DNA from: Coprococcus phoceensis
GTDB lineage: Bacteria; Bacillota; Clostridia; Lachnospirales; Lachnospiraceae
NCBI RefSeq assembly: GCF_900104635.1
Contig: NZ_FNWC01000007.1
Span: 2,641,421-2,705,420 of the forward strand
Direction of reading: 5' to 3'
Length of the DNA: 64,000 bases
How positions within the stretch are numbered: position 1 is the stretch's first letter; each line of letters starts with the position of its first letter. Below, piece by piece: positions 35,641-48,058 of this stretch. The notes beneath the pieces were generated by a model that did no database searches, had not been told where the DNA came from, and worked only from the letters and a program-made list of their open reading frames with translations. A program made the position numbers and the translations under genes.

Positions 35641-36669
35641 TTACTCTTCTTTCTTTTCTGTATCCTTCTCTAAAATATTGTTCACTAATTTTTGGAGTTC
35701 ATTGCGATTTGGCAGATACAATTCATATTTTGAAACAAATAAATTGCTGTCCATACCGTAAGTTGCATATTCTACAAGCAGTTCATCTTTGTTATGACTC
35801 AGGATAATGCCAATCGGTGGGTTATCATCTGCCATATTTTCTTCTTTTGCGAAATACCCCATATACATATTCATCTGACCGATGTCTATATGCTGGACGG
35901 AATTTTTCTTTAAATCAATCAGCACAAAGCATTTCAAAATTCTGTGGTAAAATACCAAGTCCACATGGTAATGAATATTGTTTACAGTTAAGGGATACTG
36001 CCTGCCCACAAAGGTAAATCCTTTTCCTAATTCCAACAAGAATTTTTGGAGATTATCTATTATTTTCTGCTCCAAGTCTTCCTCACTATAACGCTCTTTC
36101 TCCGGAAGTCCCAAAAATTCTAATGTGTAAGTATCCTTGATAACATCCTCTGGCTTGTCATAAGTAATTCCCTCTCTGGCAAGTGCCAGAATTCCTTCTT
36201 TATCTCTGCTTGTAGCTAATCTAAGAAACAAAGCGGAATCCATCTGTCGCCTGAGTGTTCTTACATCCCACTTTTCCTTATAACATTCTTTTTCGTAAAA
36301 ACTTCTTTCTAATTCATCATCAATCTTTATCAGCTCACAAATATGCGACCATGTCAATTTGTCAGACACCGTCTGACAATTCTCATAACAAAGATAAAAC
36401 TTCCGCATATTGTTGAGGTTTGGGCGGCTGTATCCTCGTCCCAATCGCAAAGTTAATTGATGCGAGAGTGTTGTTAATAATTTTGAACCGTATGCTGCTT
36501 TAACATTTCCATCCTGCTCAAACTCAACAATATATTTTCCGATTTTCCAATACGTCTCTGTAATTACACTGTTTACTTTTTCAGCTATCTCTTTTTTGGC
36601 ATTTGAAACTGCTGTTTCAATCTCATCCACCAATGGCTGAAGCATATTTGTCTGCTCTAAATCATTCAT
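35641..36669 (-). CDS. DUF1016 / YhcG-type PD-(D/E)xK nuclease family protein
   Basis: A 342-residue protein. The N-terminal helical DUF1016 domain (about 1-150) includes YWKIGKYIVEFEQ, GYSRPNLNNMRKFYLCYENCQTVSDKLTWSH; the C-terminal domain contains the nuclease signature YHVDLVFYHRILKCFVLIDLKK with D and K in place. It stands as a single gene between the giant methylase-helicase and the ArdC-like gene and may be an accessory defence or recombination gene; proteins of this family also occur beside type I restriction genes. A 29-bp palindrome sits at its promoter and a matching one lies in its coding DNA. Function uncertain. Confidence 0.85.
   Translation of the reverse strand: MNDLEQTNMLQPLVDEIETAVSNAKKEIAEKVNSVITETYWKIGKYIVEFEQDGNVKAAYGSKLLTTLSHQLTLRLGRGYSRPNLNNMRKFYLCYENCQTVSDKLTWSHICELIKIDDELERSFYEKECYKEKWDVRTLRRQMDSALFLRLATSRDKEGILALAREGITYDKPEDVIKDTYTLEFLGLPEKERYSEEDLEQKIIDNLQKFLLELGKGFTFVGRQYPLTVNNIHYHVDLVFYHRILKCFVLIDLKKNSVQHIDIGQMNMYMGYFAKEENMADDNPPIGIILSHNKDELLVEYATYGMDSNLFVSKYELYLPNRNELQKLVNNILEKDTEKKEE
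36359..36379. repeat. Internal copy of the TTGTCAGAC/GTCTGACAA palindrome
   Basis: Nine-base arms around ACC, inside the DUF1016 gene, coding the region CQTVSDKL. Same arms and spacing as the promoter copy. Confidence 0.85.
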
Positions 36670-36683
36670 AATATATCCTTTCC

Positions 36684-36712
36684 GAATTTGTCAGACAGTG
36701 TCTGACAAATTC
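36684..36712. promoter_or_regulatory. 29-bp palindrome upstream of the DUF1016 gene
   Basis: Perfect 14-base arms (GAATTTGTCAGACA and complement) around one G, 15 bases before the start codon, overlapping where a repressor would block initiation. Confidence 0.7.
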
Positions 36713-36835
36713 AATTTCCATTTTTATGTATTACGTTGTCTCCATTTCTCTTTAGCTTTTTCCAAATCGCTCTATCACTATATTTCCCTTGAACTAATAT
36801 TATATTTCATATTTGCATAAAAAGAAATATAATAA

Positions 36836-39800
36836 TTACAAATACTCCTCCTTCCCCTTATCTCTTTGCACGGAATTTTCTATATTATTCCCCGCAGCCT
36901 TTACTTTCATAGTCTCAAGCTTTTCTTTCAAGGATACCCTCTGTGCCGGCTTATCCGCCATCGCTGCTGTGAGCCTCATTCCCTGCGGATTTCCATTCTC
37001 CACAGCATAATTATGTCGGGTATTTTCTATGGGATACGGTTTTCTGGTATCTGCCACCTGCTCAGTACCCAGTTCCGATTTATCATCTTCCATACCTATT
37101 CCGTCATCTCCCTTTTCGTCCATATTGAGCAGGGCATTTAAGGCAGAAAGGCGGTCTAACTTCTCTGAAAGCTCTGCTTCCTGTGCAAATGGCTTTGTAA
37201 CCTCTACCTTCGCTGTTTCAAGCTGACGCTCCACATTCTCCAGCTTTGTGGATGCTTCTGCCAGTTCCTTTGTCATGGCTTCCAACGCATGGTTGATACG
37301 GGAAATGTTACCCAGCGGGTCAACACCAATCTCCAGATTATGACTGAGCTGTCCTTTGATGTTCATAACGAATTTATGGTTAAAGGAATCAAAGGACACC
37401 GCCATTTTAAAGCCTGCATACTCTCCAATGACTGCCGGAGCATTAACGCTCTTGATTTCTTTGCACATCTCCACAAGTGCAGTTCCGGCTTCTTTTTTAT
37501 CCGTATAGACCTTATTCCCGACCCTCATAGAGAAAAACTCCTTATCTGCTGGGAGATTGGTTTTTGCAGTCTGAATATCTGCCTGCAAGCCACTGATACG
37601 CTCCTTCAGAATGGTTATCTGCTGTGGATAATGCTTTGCAATGTTGTCCTCCAGACGGTATTTCTGACTGGTGTGGTTGGCTTTCATCAGTTTCAGCTTG
37701 CTGACCTGAATATCCAAATCCATCTTTTCTTTTATATAGGGATTCCCCGTTGCCAGAGCCTTAACCTCTGCATAAGAAAGTGCTGCTTCGTCCACATCCT
37801 CACAACTTCGCACCGGAGATTTGCTTGTCATAATCTGACCGATAAATTTCTGCTTATTCTCGATAAGCTGCCATGAGTAGCTGTCAAATGTTCCCTCTGT
37901 CACATACCGGAAAATCTTAACCTTTGGATTCCTGTTGCCCTGCCGCAAAATACGCCCCTCCTGCTGTTCAATATCAGACGGACGCCACGGTACATCGAGG
38001 TGGTGCAGAGCAATCAGTCTGTCCTGCACGTTTGTCCCGGCTCCCATTTTTGCAGTAGAACCCAATAAAAAACGAACCTGTCCGCTTCTTACCTTACTGA
38101 ACAGCTCCGCTTTCCTAAGCTCCGTATTTGCCTGATGTATAAAGGCGATTTCTTCTGCGGGAACACCTTTTTCCATCAGTTTATTTCTTATATCCTCATA
38201 GACATTAAATGTACCATCTCCTTTCGGTGTCGATAAATCACAGAAAATAAGCTGTGCTGATTTCTCCCCTTTGGTATCTTCCCAAATCTCAAATGCCTTA
38301 TCCACACAGGTTTTTGCTTTGGAATGTTCCTCATCGGGGAGCATATCGTTGATCAGACGCTGGTCGAGTGCCAGTTTTCTTCCATCGTTGGTAATCTTGA
38401 GCATATTATCCTGATGCGGCTCTACCAGTCTGTTACGCACTGCCTCCGCCCGATCTGCCAGCGATGTTACCATCTCTTTCTGATATTCGCTGGGTTTCAG
38501 CACCACGTTCTCATATTCTGCTTCCGGCACAGGCAGCTTTAACATATCCGGTGTCTGGATATCCGCACTCTCCTTGAAAAGTGCAATCAGCTCCGGCAGA
38601 TTGAAGAATTTTGCAAATCTTGTCTTTGCCCGGTATCCTGTTCCCTCCGGTGCCAGCTCAATGGCGGTCTGTGTTTCTCCAAAAGAAGCTGCCCAACTGT
38701 CAAAATGCCCTAATCCCATCTTCTGAAGCGTACCATACTGAAGATACCGCATATTGGTGTAAAGCTCCGTCATACTGTTGCTGATCGGCGTACCCGTAGC
38801 AAACGTAATGCCCTTTCCGCCAGTCAGCTCATCAAGGTACTGGCACTTAGCAAACATATCGGAGGACTTCTGTGCTTCCGTCTGTGCAATGCCCGCCACA
38901 TTCCGCATTTTCGTGTATAGAAAAAGGTTCTTATAATTGTGACTTTCATCTACAAACAGCCTGTCCACACCTAACTGCTCAAAGGTTACAACATTATCTT
39001 TCCGGGAAGTATCGTTGAGTTTTTCCAGTCTTGTCATAAGGGATTTTCTGGACTTTTCCATCTGCTTAATGGTGTAACGCTCCCCGTTATCTGCTTTCGC
39101 CTGCTCTATGGCAAGCTCAATCTCATCAATCTGTCTTTCGATAATGCCTATCTGTCTTTCCTGCGACAACGGGATTTTTTCAAACTGGCTATGCCCGATA
39201 ATGACAGCATCATAATCTCCGGTGGCGATTCTGGAACAGAATTTCTTCCGGTTGGCTGGATCAAAATCTTTCTTCGTTGCCGCTAAAATATTTGCTCCGG
39301 GATATAACCGCAAAAAGTCACTCGCCCACTGTTCCGTCAAATGATTGGGAACAACGAACAGGCTCTTTTGGCATAACCCTAACCGCTTGCTTTCCATTGC
39401 TGCAGCAATCATTTCAAAAGTCTTTCCTGCTCCCACACAATGAGCAAGCAGGGTATTGTCCCCGTAAAGCTGGTGTGCCACCGCATTTAACTGGTGCGGT
39501 CTAAGGTCGATGTCCGGTGTCATGCCAGGGAATTTCAAATGGGAACCGTCATATTCTCTTGGTCTGGTAGAATTAAAGAGCTTGTTATATTTCGCCACCA
39601 AGTCCTGTCTACGTTCCTGATCTTCAAATACCCAGTTCTTAAAGGCTTCCCGGACTGCCTCCTGTTTCTGACTGGCAATCATGGTTTCCTTTTTATTCAG
39701 GACTCTCGTTTCCTTTCCGTCCTCTATCACGGTATCGTACACCCGGCTGTCCTTTAAATTCAGAGAATCCTCTAAAATCTGATAAGCATTTCTCCGGTTT

Positions 39801-42800
39801 GTACCATAAGTCATATTTACAAGACTGTTTCCGTAATCCGCACTTTTTCCTTTTACATTCCACTGTCCTGTCACATCGGAATACTGAATCCCCATTGTAT
39901 TCCGGTTGAAGAGATGCTGCGGTGTTTCAAAAACATCACGCATGAAATCTTCAATATATTTCGGTTCAACCCATGTGGCACCGATACGCACCTCAATCTC
40001 GCTGGCATCCAGTTCTGTGGGCTGCACCTGTGTAAGTGCCTGCACATTTATGTTGTATTCCGGGTGGTTTTCGGCGTAAATCTTCGCTGTTTGCAACTTA
40101 TCCCGGACATTGCCGCTTAAATACTCGTCCGCTGCTTCCCACCTGTCTGTGACCGGATTCTGAAAGATAATGCCCGTCAGTTCTTCTTTGATTGTATCAA
40201 TCTCTTTTCCGGTCAGCTCCGCCATATAAGAAAGGTCCACTTTTGCTTTTTCTGATAAAGATACTGCCAGAGCTTCCGTTGCTGTATCCACGCTTGTAAC
40301 CACTTCCGCTTTCTTAATGGTACGTTTCGTGAACATATCCGCTTTGCCTTTGAAATTTCCCTCGTCATCCAGCTTTTCCAGAGAACATAACAGACAATAG
40401 CTGCTGTCCTGATTAAAGGCTCTTTTGTTGGTCTGGGAATTGATTAAACCGTATTTTCTGCTGAACGTATCATAAAGGGTATTCAATTCTTTCTGCTTTT
40501 CCTTAATCACAGTATCCGGATATTCTTCCAACTGCAAATTGATAAGCTCTTGCGTACAGTTTCGGATTCCTACCATGCCTTTTATGCGTTCCTGCATGGA
40601 TTCTGACATATCCACAGGCTTCATAATGGAATTTTCACGGTAATATACCTTATCTTCCACCAGTGTGTAGCTGTAATTCTTTACGTCCGGGTCTGCCGGA
40701 ATGGTGGCATCTGCCAGCTCATCCGCAAGCTCGTCCGTCTCCACTGCTTCGATTTCCCCGTCAATCCGGCTGACCGCATCCATTAACTGCTCTGCAAACG
40801 GTCTTGTGGCATCCGGTTGGCAGGTGCTTTCCATGCCATAGGGACCGCTGACCATTTCCATCTTCCCAACAATCATTTCCGGGTGTTCCGCAAAGTAGGT
40901 ATTCATGGCGATACCGTTTGCATCTTCTGATAAATGTACCCAATCCGGTTCTATGTCCATCACACGGTCACGCTTCTTAAAAAACAAAATATCCGAAGTG
41001 ACTTCTGTCCCTGCATTTTCCTTAAATGCTGTATTCGGAAGTCTGACCGCCCCCATAAGCTCCGCTCGCTGAGCCAGATACTTTCTGACCTCCGGACTTT
41101 TTTTATCCATTGTTCCCTTACTGGTAACAAAAGCAACCACACCGCCGGGACGGACTTTATCTAATGTCTTTGCAAAGAAATAATCATGAATCAGGAAATT
41201 ATTTTTATCATATTGTTTATCCGCTACCTTATACTGTCCGAATGGCACGTTGCCGACTGCTACATCAAAAAAATCATTCGGATAGTCTGTTTTTTCAAAA
41301 CCGGATATTTTAATATCCGCTTTCGGATAGAGCTGTCTTGCAATCCTGCCCGTAATACCATCCAGCTCCACACCATAAAGTCGGCTTTCCTGCATCTTCT
41401 CCGGCAGCATTCCGAAGAAATTTCCGATACCCATTGCAGGCTCTAATACATTCCCCTTTTCAAATCCCATACGGTCTAAGGTATCATAAATACTGCGGAT
41501 AATGGCAGGACTGGTATAGTGGGCATTTAAGGTGCTTTCCCTTGCAGAAGCGTACTCCTGCGACGATAACAATTCCTTTAACTGCTGATATTCTCCCGCC
41601 CATGCAGATTTGCTTTCATCAAAGGCATCGGCAAGCCCGCCCCAGCCAACATACTGTGATAAAATCTGCTGTTCCGACCGTGTGGCGATACGGTTCTCGC
41701 TCTCCACCTTTTCCAAAGTACGGATTGCTTCTATATTTCGTCGGAATTTCTCTTTCGCACTGCCTGCTCCTAACGCATCGTCTGTAATGTGGAAATTGAC
41801 CGCATTGGATTTATCAATCTTTGGTGCAGGCTGCTTCACAGGCTTTTCTATGGCAGGTTCTTCCACTGACTTTTGGACATCGTGTCCAGAAGTGTCCGGT
41901 TCCATGCTTTGCAGATAGTGTTCCGCTTCCTCTTTTGTTTCAAAGGTGGGAATTGTACCGTCCTCTTTTATATAATAATCTTCCCTGCCATGATCCCATA
42001 CTGCAAAATCCTGTCCCGGCTCAAAGGCATCGCTGGTTTCCTCAACTGAGAATCGTGATTCTGTTTCCGCTACATCTTCCGTTCCTTCAATGCGTGAAAA
42101 TACCTCCGCTTCGTGTCGGTCTATATCTTCCATTGCAATGAGATTCAAATAATCGTTTTCAATTTCTTCCCTGCTCGGTTTGTAATCATATTCAAAATGG
42201 ACATTTTCGTTTATGAGTACGTAAAAGAACGCATTGTCCTGCATGGAATTTCCAAGCACATAGTTATTTTCTTCCGACTTCCATTCATCAATCTTTAAAC
42301 ACAACTGCCCGTCAATGGTAATCTGCTGTGCCGCAATCTCCTTTTCCTGCTCCATATACCGTCTTGTCTGATTGATAAATCCATTTAAGACCGCCGGATG
42401 GGAAGAAACAATCAAATCACGGTTCTCATACTTGGCATACGGTTCTATTTCTTTTGCCCATGCCTTATTGTCGGGAGAAAATCTGCCATCGTGCGTCAGG
42501 TGCATGACAGTATTGGCAAGTACATAGCTGACACGCTCGCTACCATATTTTCGGATTACTTCATCCGGTGTATCTTTCGGCAGACGATACCCGTCAAATT
42601 TTTCCGAAATCGTCCGTTCAATGGCTTCTTTACAGGCAACCTTCGTTTTCCGTTCTATTACCGCCTGTGCTTTTTCCAGCGCTTTCTGTGCTTCTTCCTC
42701 TTTGTACCGGGCATAGGCTTCTTTCCCTGCCGGAGATAAATACTTATCTTCCGCCACCAACTTTCGGATACGCTTTTCGACTACTTTCCAAGACAGCAGC

Positions 42801-45535
42801 ACTTTCGCATAAGGTTCGCAGATATTTCCCTTTTTTAATTCAATCCCTTTAAAGTTGTGGTCTTGCCAGCTATGGTCTGCTCCGGCAAGTGCATGAGAGC
42901 CGCCTCCAATGCCATATTCTTTTTTCAGAAATTCCGCTGCTTCTTTGCTGTCATGCTTTTCCTGAAAATAATCATAGATGCGGAAAGAACCATGTGAATA
43001 TCCACTTCCCCTGCCAAGATTATGGTCTATCTCGTCCTGAGTAATAAAATCCTCCCTTTTTATTTCCACATGGTCTGCGGTTGGAAAGATTTGTTTTTCT
43101 ATCAGCAGATTGTCAAGTTCCTCCCGCAGCTCCTCTTTTGGCATAACTGAACGGAAACGTAGCTTTTTCTCTCCGGTTTCAAGCTGATGAAGTGCCTGAT
43201 CCATGTGGGAAGCCACAAGCTCAACTCCTTCTTTTGTAGAAAGGTATTCTATCATTCTTGCATGAGCCTCCGGATAATTTCCTGCTTTTAGCCCAAGCTC
43301 CTCCGGCAGTTCTCCCATGCCATCCCGGAAAAAGAAAAAGAGATGCCCTGCAATCCGGTCACGTTCTGCTTCGTCAGTCAGATAAGCTTCATTTGCTCCC
43401 ATATAGGTACCGTTTACTACCTGTGAGCGGATTTTTGCTTCCACCTCCTGCCAGTTCATCTGAAGCACCGGACGCTCTGTCGATGTGCCATATCCGACAC
43501 GCATCCCATCCTCATTGAACCATACCGCTAACTGCTTTCCGTCAAATTCAAAGCCCTTTCCGGTTGTTCCATACTCTTTCTGTAAGAAAGCAGCCATCTC
43601 CTCCGGTGTCTTTCCCTGCTGATATTTGGTGTAGATACGCTTTCTGCTGTTATCCCTGCCTCCGCCGCTCCGCAGAATATCCGCTATCTGCTCCGGCGGT
43701 ATCTTTGTTTCTGACCGTATCGGTGTCACTGTTTCCGCCTGTTTCATGGCAAGATTGCCAGCCTGCTCCGTAAACATGGAAAATAAGTCAAGCTGCTGGT
43801 ACATTCCCGCTGTTTCAATCCGCTCTGCGGTTTCTCCTGGAAGAAGATATACTCCGTCCTCCATATAGGAATTGACAAGAAAACGTGCTTCCTCCCATGA
43901 CAGCCTGCTTTCCGCTTCACGGGTCAGATAATTGCCTTTCCATAAGGTAATACCGTCCTCATCGGCACGGTAGCCGCCCCGCATTTCCCCGATATTGAAC
44001 TCGGTGTATTCTTCCATGCGGAACGAATTTCTCAGATAATCCGCCTGAATCTTTGCATCCTGCTCTATCTGAAAATACCCAGCTATTTCCGGTCTTTTAT
44101 GCTTCAGGAACTCATCACTGCATAAAATACCACGCTGTAAGTCCTCCCCCTGCTCTGTTTCAGACAGCTTCGGAAAAAAAGAACCGGATAATGAATGTTC
44201 TCCACTATCCGGTTCTGGTATTTCTTCTTCCTGTATGTCATTTTCTAACTGTAAATCAGTTCCGTCAGCACGATCTCCTCCGCTGAATGTCTGATGTTGT
44301 TCATCTTCGCTACCCACTTCATCTGATCGGCTGCTTTCAGTTCCTCGTTCACTCCCTCTGCTTTCGCCATCTGTTCGCTCAGGGCTTCCATTCTCTGCTC
44401 TGCCTGCTCCTGTATCTCCAGACAGTGTGCTTTCAGCTCGCCCGCCAGTATCATGCCCTGATAAATCCCTTTCCGGTGTTCCTGTAAGAAGTTCTTCCGC
44501 ATCATACCGTACTTCGTCAGCGTTCCCTCCGGTTCCTCGTTCGCTGTCAGGTTCGGAATCAGATAATCCCCGTTCTTTTCGTATGTCAGTTTCATGTGCC
44601 GCATCCTCCTTTTTGCTCTGTATTTCTATCTCCTGATTGTTTTGTAGCTCCTTTTCGCTTTCACGCTTTAAAGCATTATAGTCTGTATCTGCTTCATTTG
44701 CAAGCACTTTCTCCGTATTTTCCAAAGAAGTTTGTGTGCGTCCTGCATTAGCTTTTTCCTGTGCCTTCCTGCGGGCAATCTGGCGGTCATACGCTCCTAT
44801 GGTTCTGCCTATCTCCATTAAAAGCGGCTTGCACATATCTGTGGTGGCTGTACCAACAACAGACAGGGTTTTCATCGTATTAAAGTCGCTGATATATTCA
44901 AATCCCTGCTCGTCTTTCCACAGTTCCATATCTGCACCGCATCGTGACAGTATGGTGTAAGCAATACTGGAAGAAAGCGTATCACGAAGCCTGACACCTA
45001 CATTTAACTCGTCCAGTTCCTCTAAAAAGCTGCCCTCTTTCACATATTCGATTTCCGGCAGAAGTTCTTCATAATAATCCAAAGCAATCCGATTGGATAT
45101 TTCCATTATCCGCTGTTCAAAGGAGCTGTTTTTATCCGTTTCTCCGTATGTCTTTTCAAGCTGTGCCAGGACTGTTTCTTTATGCTCCTCACGCAACTCC
45201 CACAAATTCGGATCACGTCCTATCCGCCTTGCCTTATGTACGTCGGACACATCGAAAACATATTTCAATCTTGTATAGGAATTTTCCGTATCCAGCAGGG
45301 CAATTCCCTTTGCTCCACGGTTTACCCAGCAATTCATCTTCTCATTCCATAGTTCAAGGGACGCACAGGCTGTTGCATCCGGTCGTTGTGCAAAAATAAG
45401 TATCTGTTCATTGAACGGATATTTATAAAGCCTTGCAGCGGTAGTCAGATACCTTGTCCACTCCTGCCCGTTTTTCGCTATCTCTTTTGCGGTATCCTCC
45501 GCCAGATAGGAAATCATCTGATATTTTGTTACCAT
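36836..45535 (-). CDS. Giant N6-DNA methylase / SNF2-type helicase fusion of the ICE
   Basis: A 2,899-residue protein typical of Tn1549-like conjugative elements. The N-terminus has an ArdC-like block ([23 protein letters not shown]). Middle LPD-type blocks follow, with one palindrome-coded SGHDVQ segment near 41874. A type I-like methyltransferase lies near residue 1365 ([16 protein letters not shown]) with NVPFG in the position of NPPF/Y. The C-terminal third is a superfamily 2 motor: [10 protein letters not shown] (near 2035), VDESHNYKN (near 2197) and [14 protein letters not shown] (near 2530). The ATG at 45535 is nine bases after GGAGG. It probably protects or processes transferred DNA; its exact role is not established. 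NVPF instead of NPPF makes methyl transfer uncertain. Confidence 0.88.
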   Translation of the reverse strand: MVTKYQMISYLAEDTAKEIAKNGQEWTRYLTTAARLYKYPFNEQILIFAQRPDATACASLELWNEKMNCWVNRGAKGIALLDTENSYTRLKYVFDVSDVHKARRIGRDPNLWELREEHKETVLAQLEKTYGETDKNSSFEQRIMEISNRIALDYYEELLPEIEYVKEGSFLEELDELNVGVRLRDTLSSSIAYTILSRCGADMELWKDEQGFEYISDFNTMKTLSVVGTATTDMCKPLLMEIGRTIGAYDRQIARRKAQEKANAGRTQTSLENTEKVLANEADTDYNALKRESEKELQNNQEIEIQSKKEDAAHETDIRKERGLSDSEPDSERGTGGNADEVRYDAEELLTGTPERDLSGHDTGGRAESTLSGDTGAGRAENGSPERTDGESRGSERGTESSRSDEVGSEDEQHQTFSGGDRADGTDLQLENDIQEEEIPEPDSGEHSLSGSFFPKLSETEQGEDLQRGILCSDEFLKHKRPEIAGYFQIEQDAKIQADYLRNSFRMEEYTEFNIGEMRGGYRADEDGITLWKGNYLTREAESRLSWEEARFLVNSYMEDGVYLLPGETAERIETAGMYQQLDLFSMFTEQAGNLAMKQAETVTPIRSETKIPPEQIADILRSGGGRDNSRKRIYTKYQQGKTPEEMAAFLQKEYGTTGKGFEFDGKQLAVWFNEDGMRVGYGTSTERPVLQMNWQEVEAKIRSQVVNGTYMGANEAYLTDEAERDRIAGHLFFFFRDGMGELPEELGLKAGNYPEAHARMIEYLSTKEGVELVASHMDQALHQLETGEKKLRFRSVMPKEELREELDNLLIEKQIFPTADHVEIKREDFITQDEIDHNLGRGSGYSHGSFRIYDYFQEKHDSKEAAEFLKKEYGIGGGSHALAGADHSWQDHNFKGIELKKGNICEPYAKVLLSWKVVEKRIRKLVAEDKYLSPAGKEAYARYKEEEAQKALEKAQAVIERKTKVACKEAIERTISEKFDGYRLPKDTPDEVIRKYGSERVSYVLANTVMHLTHDGRFSPDNKAWAKEIEPYAKYENRDLIVSSHPAVLNGFINQTRRYMEQEKEIAAQQITIDGQLCLKIDEWKSEENNYVLGNSMQDNAFFYVLINENVHFEYDYKPSREEIENDYLNLIAMEDIDRHEAEVFSRIEGTEDVAETESRFSVEETSDAFEPGQDFAVWDHGREDYYIKEDGTIPTFETKEEAEHYLQSMEPDTSGHDVQKSVEEPAIEKPVKQPAPKIDKSNAVNFHITDDALGAGSAKEKFRRNIEAIRTLEKVESENRIATRSEQQILSQYVGWGGLADAFDESKSAWAGEYQQLKELLSSQEYASARESTLNAHYTSPAIIRSIYDTLDRMGFEKGNVLEPAMGIGNFFGMLPEKMQESRLYGVELDGITGRIARQLYPKADIKISGFEKTDYPNDFFDVAVGNVPFGQYKVADKQYDKNNFLIHDYFFAKTLDKVRPGGVVAFVTSKGTMDKKSPEVRKYLAQRAELMGAVRLPNTAFKENAGTEVTSDILFFKKRDRVMDIEPDWVHLSEDANGIAMNTYFAEHPEMIVGKMEMVSGPYGMESTCQPDATRPFAEQLMDAVSRIDGEIEAVETDELADELADATIPADPDVKNYSYTLVEDKVYYRENSIMKPVDMSESMQERIKGMVGIRNCTQELINLQLEEYPDTVIKEKQKELNTLYDTFSRKYGLINSQTNKRAFNQDSSYCLLCSLEKLDDEGNFKGKADMFTKRTIKKAEVVTSVDTATEALAVSLSEKAKVDLSYMAELTGKEIDTIKEELTGIIFQNPVTDRWEAADEYLSGNVRDKLQTAKIYAENHPEYNINVQALTQVQPTELDASEIEVRIGATWVEPKYIEDFMRDVFETPQHLFNRNTMGIQYSDVTGQWNVKGKSADYGNSLVNMTYGTNRRNAYQILEDSLNLKDSRVYDTVIEDGKETRVLNKKETMIASQKQEAVREAFKNWVFEDQERRQDLVAKYNKLFNSTRPREYDGSHLKFPGMTPDIDLRPHQLNAVAHQLYGDNTLLAHCVGAGKTFEMIAAAMESKRLGLCQKSLFVVPNHLTEQWASDFLRLYPGANILAATKKDFDPANRKKFCSRIATGDYDAVIIGHSQFEKIPLSQERQIGIIERQIDEIELAIEQAKADNGERYTIKQMEKSRKSLMTRLEKLNDTSRKDNVVTFEQLGVDRLFVDESHNYKNLFLYTKMRNVAGIAQTEAQKSSDMFAKCQYLDELTGGKGITFATGTPISNSMTELYTNMRYLQYGTLQKMGLGHFDSWAASFGETQTAIELAPEGTGYRAKTRFAKFFNLPELIALFKESADIQTPDMLKLPVPEAEYENVVLKPSEYQKEMVTSLADRAEAVRNRLVEPHQDNMLKITNDGRKLALDQRLINDMLPDEEHSKAKTCVDKAFEIWEDTKGEKSAQLIFCDLSTPKGDGTFNVYEDIRNKLMEKGVPAEEIAFIHQANTELRKAELFSKVRSGQVRFLLGSTAKMGAGTNVQDRLIALHHLDVPWRPSDIEQQEGRILRQGNRNPKVKIFRYVTEGTFDSYSWQLIENKQKFIGQIMTSKSPVRSCEDVDEAALSYAEVKALATGNPYIKEKMDLDIQVSKLKLMKANHTSQKYRLEDNIAKHYPQQITILKERISGLQADIQTAKTNLPADKEFFSMRVGNKVYTDKKEAGTALVEMCKEIKSVNAPAVIGEYAGFKMAVSFDSFNHKFVMNIKGQLSHNLEIGVDPLGNISRINHALEAMTKELAEASTKLENVERQLETAKVEVTKPFAQEAELSEKLDRLSALNALLNMDEKGDDGIGMEDDKSELGTEQVADTRKPYPIENTRHNYAVENGNPQGMRLTAAMADKPAQRVSLKEKLETMKVKAAGNNIENSVQRDKGKEEYL
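41874..41888. repeat. Dispersed palindrome, copy 2 (TGGACATCGTGTCCA)
   Basis: In frame inside the giant methylase-helicase gene, encoding SGHDVQ on the minus strand. Confidence 0.9.
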
Positions 45536-45577
45536 AAGCATTCCTCCAAAATGACGGAGGGGATAACCCCCGCCGCC

Positions 45578-45940
45578 TTATTCATAAAAACCGTGTTCTT
45601 CGATACCGTTTTCCAGAATTGTGCCAATCAGCTCCTCCAATTCCATCTCCTTCAGCTCGCTGATCACAATGAGCTTTGCAAGGATATCTTTTTCCACCGG
45701 AACGACATAGCTTTCTTCATCAGGGCAAAGCTCCCGTACACAAATCTCCAGTCCGTCTGCAATTTTGCAGAGCGTACTTATATCTGCTTCCCGGATACCT
45801 GCCAGAATATCCATCAATACATCTTCCCTGACACCGCACCGCAAAGAAAGTTCTGGAATATCCATATCCTGCTCTTTCATAATGTTTAAAATTTTATCTC
45901 CGGTGCTGTAAACAACGGTCTTTTTCATTTCTGTATTCAT
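45578..45940 (-). CDS. XRE-like small HTH protein of the ICE
   Basis: A 120-residue protein whose first 75 residues resemble a Cro/C1-type helix-turn-helix (GDKILNIMKEQDMDIPELSLRCGVREDVLMDILAGIREADISTLCKIADGLEI). The tail is acidic and leucine-rich. GGAG lies eight bases before the ATG. It is located between topB and the giant gene and read with them. Regulation or a structural role in the transfer operon are both possible. Confidence 0.75.
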   Translation of the reverse strand: MNTEMKKTVVYSTGDKILNIMKEQDMDIPELSLRCGVREDVLMDILAGIREADISTLCKIADGLEICVRELCPDEESYVVPVEKDILAKLIVISELKEMELEELIGTILENGIEEHGFYE

Positions 45941-45955
45941 TTTTCTGTCTCCTTT

Positions 45956-48055
45956 TCACTTGCTTTTTCTCGGTGGAAATTCCATCTTGAATTTGTACTG
46001 CGAACCTTTGATTTCCTTTCCGTCTTTGATATAAGAATAATCCTCAATTCCCTCCGGAATCAGGTACGCATCGTAGCTTCCCTTTTTCCCTTTTAATCCT
46101 CTCACAAGGGTCTTTTTCCCTTCAAGCAGACTTTTCATCTGTGTATCGGAAAACGTTGCTCCCATTGCCCTACCCACATTCATGCCGCATTTTTGTTTGC
46201 AGTAAGCACCGAATTTTCCTTTTACTACATCGCTGCCGCATTTCGGGCATTTTCCAAGCACTTCCTGCATCGTTCCAAACAAAGACTTCTGATCGTCACT
46301 GATACTGTGGTAGGTTTGCACCAGCTCCCGCACCATATCTTCAATGCCATCCATGAACTCCTGCATGGTGTATTCGCCTTTTTCAACCAAAGTCAGCGTA
46401 TTCTCCCAATCTGCTGTAAGCTTCGGGGATTTTACCATATCCGGCAGAACAGTAATGAGCTTCATCCCGTCCTCGGTGGGAAGCATCTGCTTTTTCTCCC
46501 GTTTCACAAAACCGTCTTTGACCAGCTTTTCAATAATGTCAGCTCTGGTGGCAGGTGTGCCAAGTCCTTTGCGTTCCACCTCATCGCCCATATCCTCTGC
46601 TCCGGCACGTTCCATCGCAGAAAGCAGGCTGTCCTCGGTAAAATGTTTGGGAGGCTGCGTGAAATGCTCTGTTACCTTTGTCTGGATAACTGGAAACGTC
46701 ATGCCTTCAGAAAGCTCCGGCAGTTTCTTCTCTTCCTTATCCTCATCTGTTTTTTCTACCCGGTAGGTACGTTTCAATGCTGCTTCAAATTCTTTCCACC
46801 CGTTCTGCAGAACCGTTTTTCCGGATACATGAAAGCTGTAACCACCGCAGGAAAACTCTGCTTTTACCGTTTCATACAACTGCTTTTTCCCGGTTGCACA
46901 TAACAGACGATTAGCGACAAGGGATAAGATTTTCATTTCTCCCTCCGGCACAGCGGAAAGGTCTGTCTTTGTAATTTCTATGGTGGGAATAATTGCATGG
47001 TGGTCGGTCACTTTTTTACTGTTCAACACTCTTTTTATATCCGGCTCTGCTCCGGTCTGTTCCTCAAAGAGAATCGCCTGATAAACTGCCCCGATTACCG
47101 CTTTTGCAGTTTCTTCCATATCATCGGATAAATACTGGCTGTCCGTTCTCGGATAAGTGACCAGCTTTTTCTCATAAAGGCTCTGGGTGTACTCCAATGT
47201 CTGCTTTGCAGTAAAACCAAAGATACGGTTGGCATCCCGCTGAAGCGTGGTAAGGTCATAAAGTTTTGGTGGTGCAACGCTTTTATTTTCCTTTATAACG
47301 GAACGAACCACTCCACTCTGACTTTCACACGCTGCAGCAATACTTTCTGCCCTTGCCTTATCGTCAATCCGTTCTGTCATGGCATCTATCCCATCCATCA
47401 GAATATGAGCCATGTAATACTGCTCTTTTTCAAAATTCATAATCTTCACTTCACGGTCTACCAGCATGGCAAGGGTGGGCGTCTGTACTCTGCCCACCTT
47501 TAATACCTTTCCGCCATACAGTACAGTAAATAATCTCGTACCATTTAATCCCACCAGCCAGTCTGCCTGCTGTCTGCAAAGTGCAGACTGGTACAGGCTG
47601 TCATAATCGCTTCCCGGCTTTAAGTTTTCAAACCCGTCACGGATTGCACTCTCCTCCATTGATGAAATCCACAGGCGTTTCATTGGTTTCCGGCAGCCTG
47701 CCTGTTCATATACCAGACGGAAGATAAGTTCTCCCTCCCGTCCGGCATCGGTGGCACACACCACACTTTCAACTCTTGTATCGTGCATCAGATTTTTCAA
47801 GATTTTATACTGCGTTGCTGTTTCCTTTTTCACTTCATGCTGCCACTGCTCCGGTATCATGGGCAGGCTCTCATAGCTCCATTTTTTCCATGCTTCTGAA
47901 TACATCTCCGGCTGTGCCAGCTCTACCAGATGTCCTACACACCATGAAACGAGAAATCCGTTTCCCTCCATGTAACCGTCTTTTCTCTCTTTCGCCCCGA
48001 TCACATGGGAAATTGCCTGTGCTACGCTGGGCTTCTCTGTAACCACCAACTGCAT
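45956..48055 (-). CDS. topB: DNA topoisomerase III
   Basis: A 699-residue type IA topoisomerase. The Toprim domain has TEKPSVAQ (residues 6-13) and DAGREGEL (103-110); the nucleophilic tyrosine is in VTYPRTDSQYL (Tyr 301). One C-terminal zinc motif is present (CPKCGSDVV...AYCKQKCG). It would decatenate or relax DNA during conjugation, as is usual for ICE-encoded TopB proteins. AGGAGG precedes the start, three bases after the CD1107-type gene stop. Confidence 0.96.
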   Translation of the reverse strand: MQLVVTEKPSVAQAISHVIGAKERKDGYMEGNGFLVSWCVGHLVELAQPEMYSEAWKKWSYESLPMIPEQWQHEVKKETATQYKILKNLMHDTRVESVVCATDAGREGELIFRLVYEQAGCRKPMKRLWISSMEESAIRDGFENLKPGSDYDSLYQSALCRQQADWLVGLNGTRLFTVLYGGKVLKVGRVQTPTLAMLVDREVKIMNFEKEQYYMAHILMDGIDAMTERIDDKARAESIAAACESQSGVVRSVIKENKSVAPPKLYDLTTLQRDANRIFGFTAKQTLEYTQSLYEKKLVTYPRTDSQYLSDDMEETAKAVIGAVYQAILFEEQTGAEPDIKRVLNSKKVTDHHAIIPTIEITKTDLSAVPEGEMKILSLVANRLLCATGKKQLYETVKAEFSCGGYSFHVSGKTVLQNGWKEFEAALKRTYRVEKTDEDKEEKKLPELSEGMTFPVIQTKVTEHFTQPPKHFTEDSLLSAMERAGAEDMGDEVERKGLGTPATRADIIEKLVKDGFVKREKKQMLPTEDGMKLITVLPDMVKSPKLTADWENTLTLVEKGEYTMQEFMDGIEDMVRELVQTYHSISDDQKSLFGTMQEVLGKCPKCGSDVVKGKFGAYCKQKCGMNVGRAMGATFSDTQMKSLLEGKKTLVRGLKGKKGSYDAYLIPEGIEDYSYIKDGKEIKGSQYKFKMEFPPRKSK

Positions 48056-48058
48056 ACC

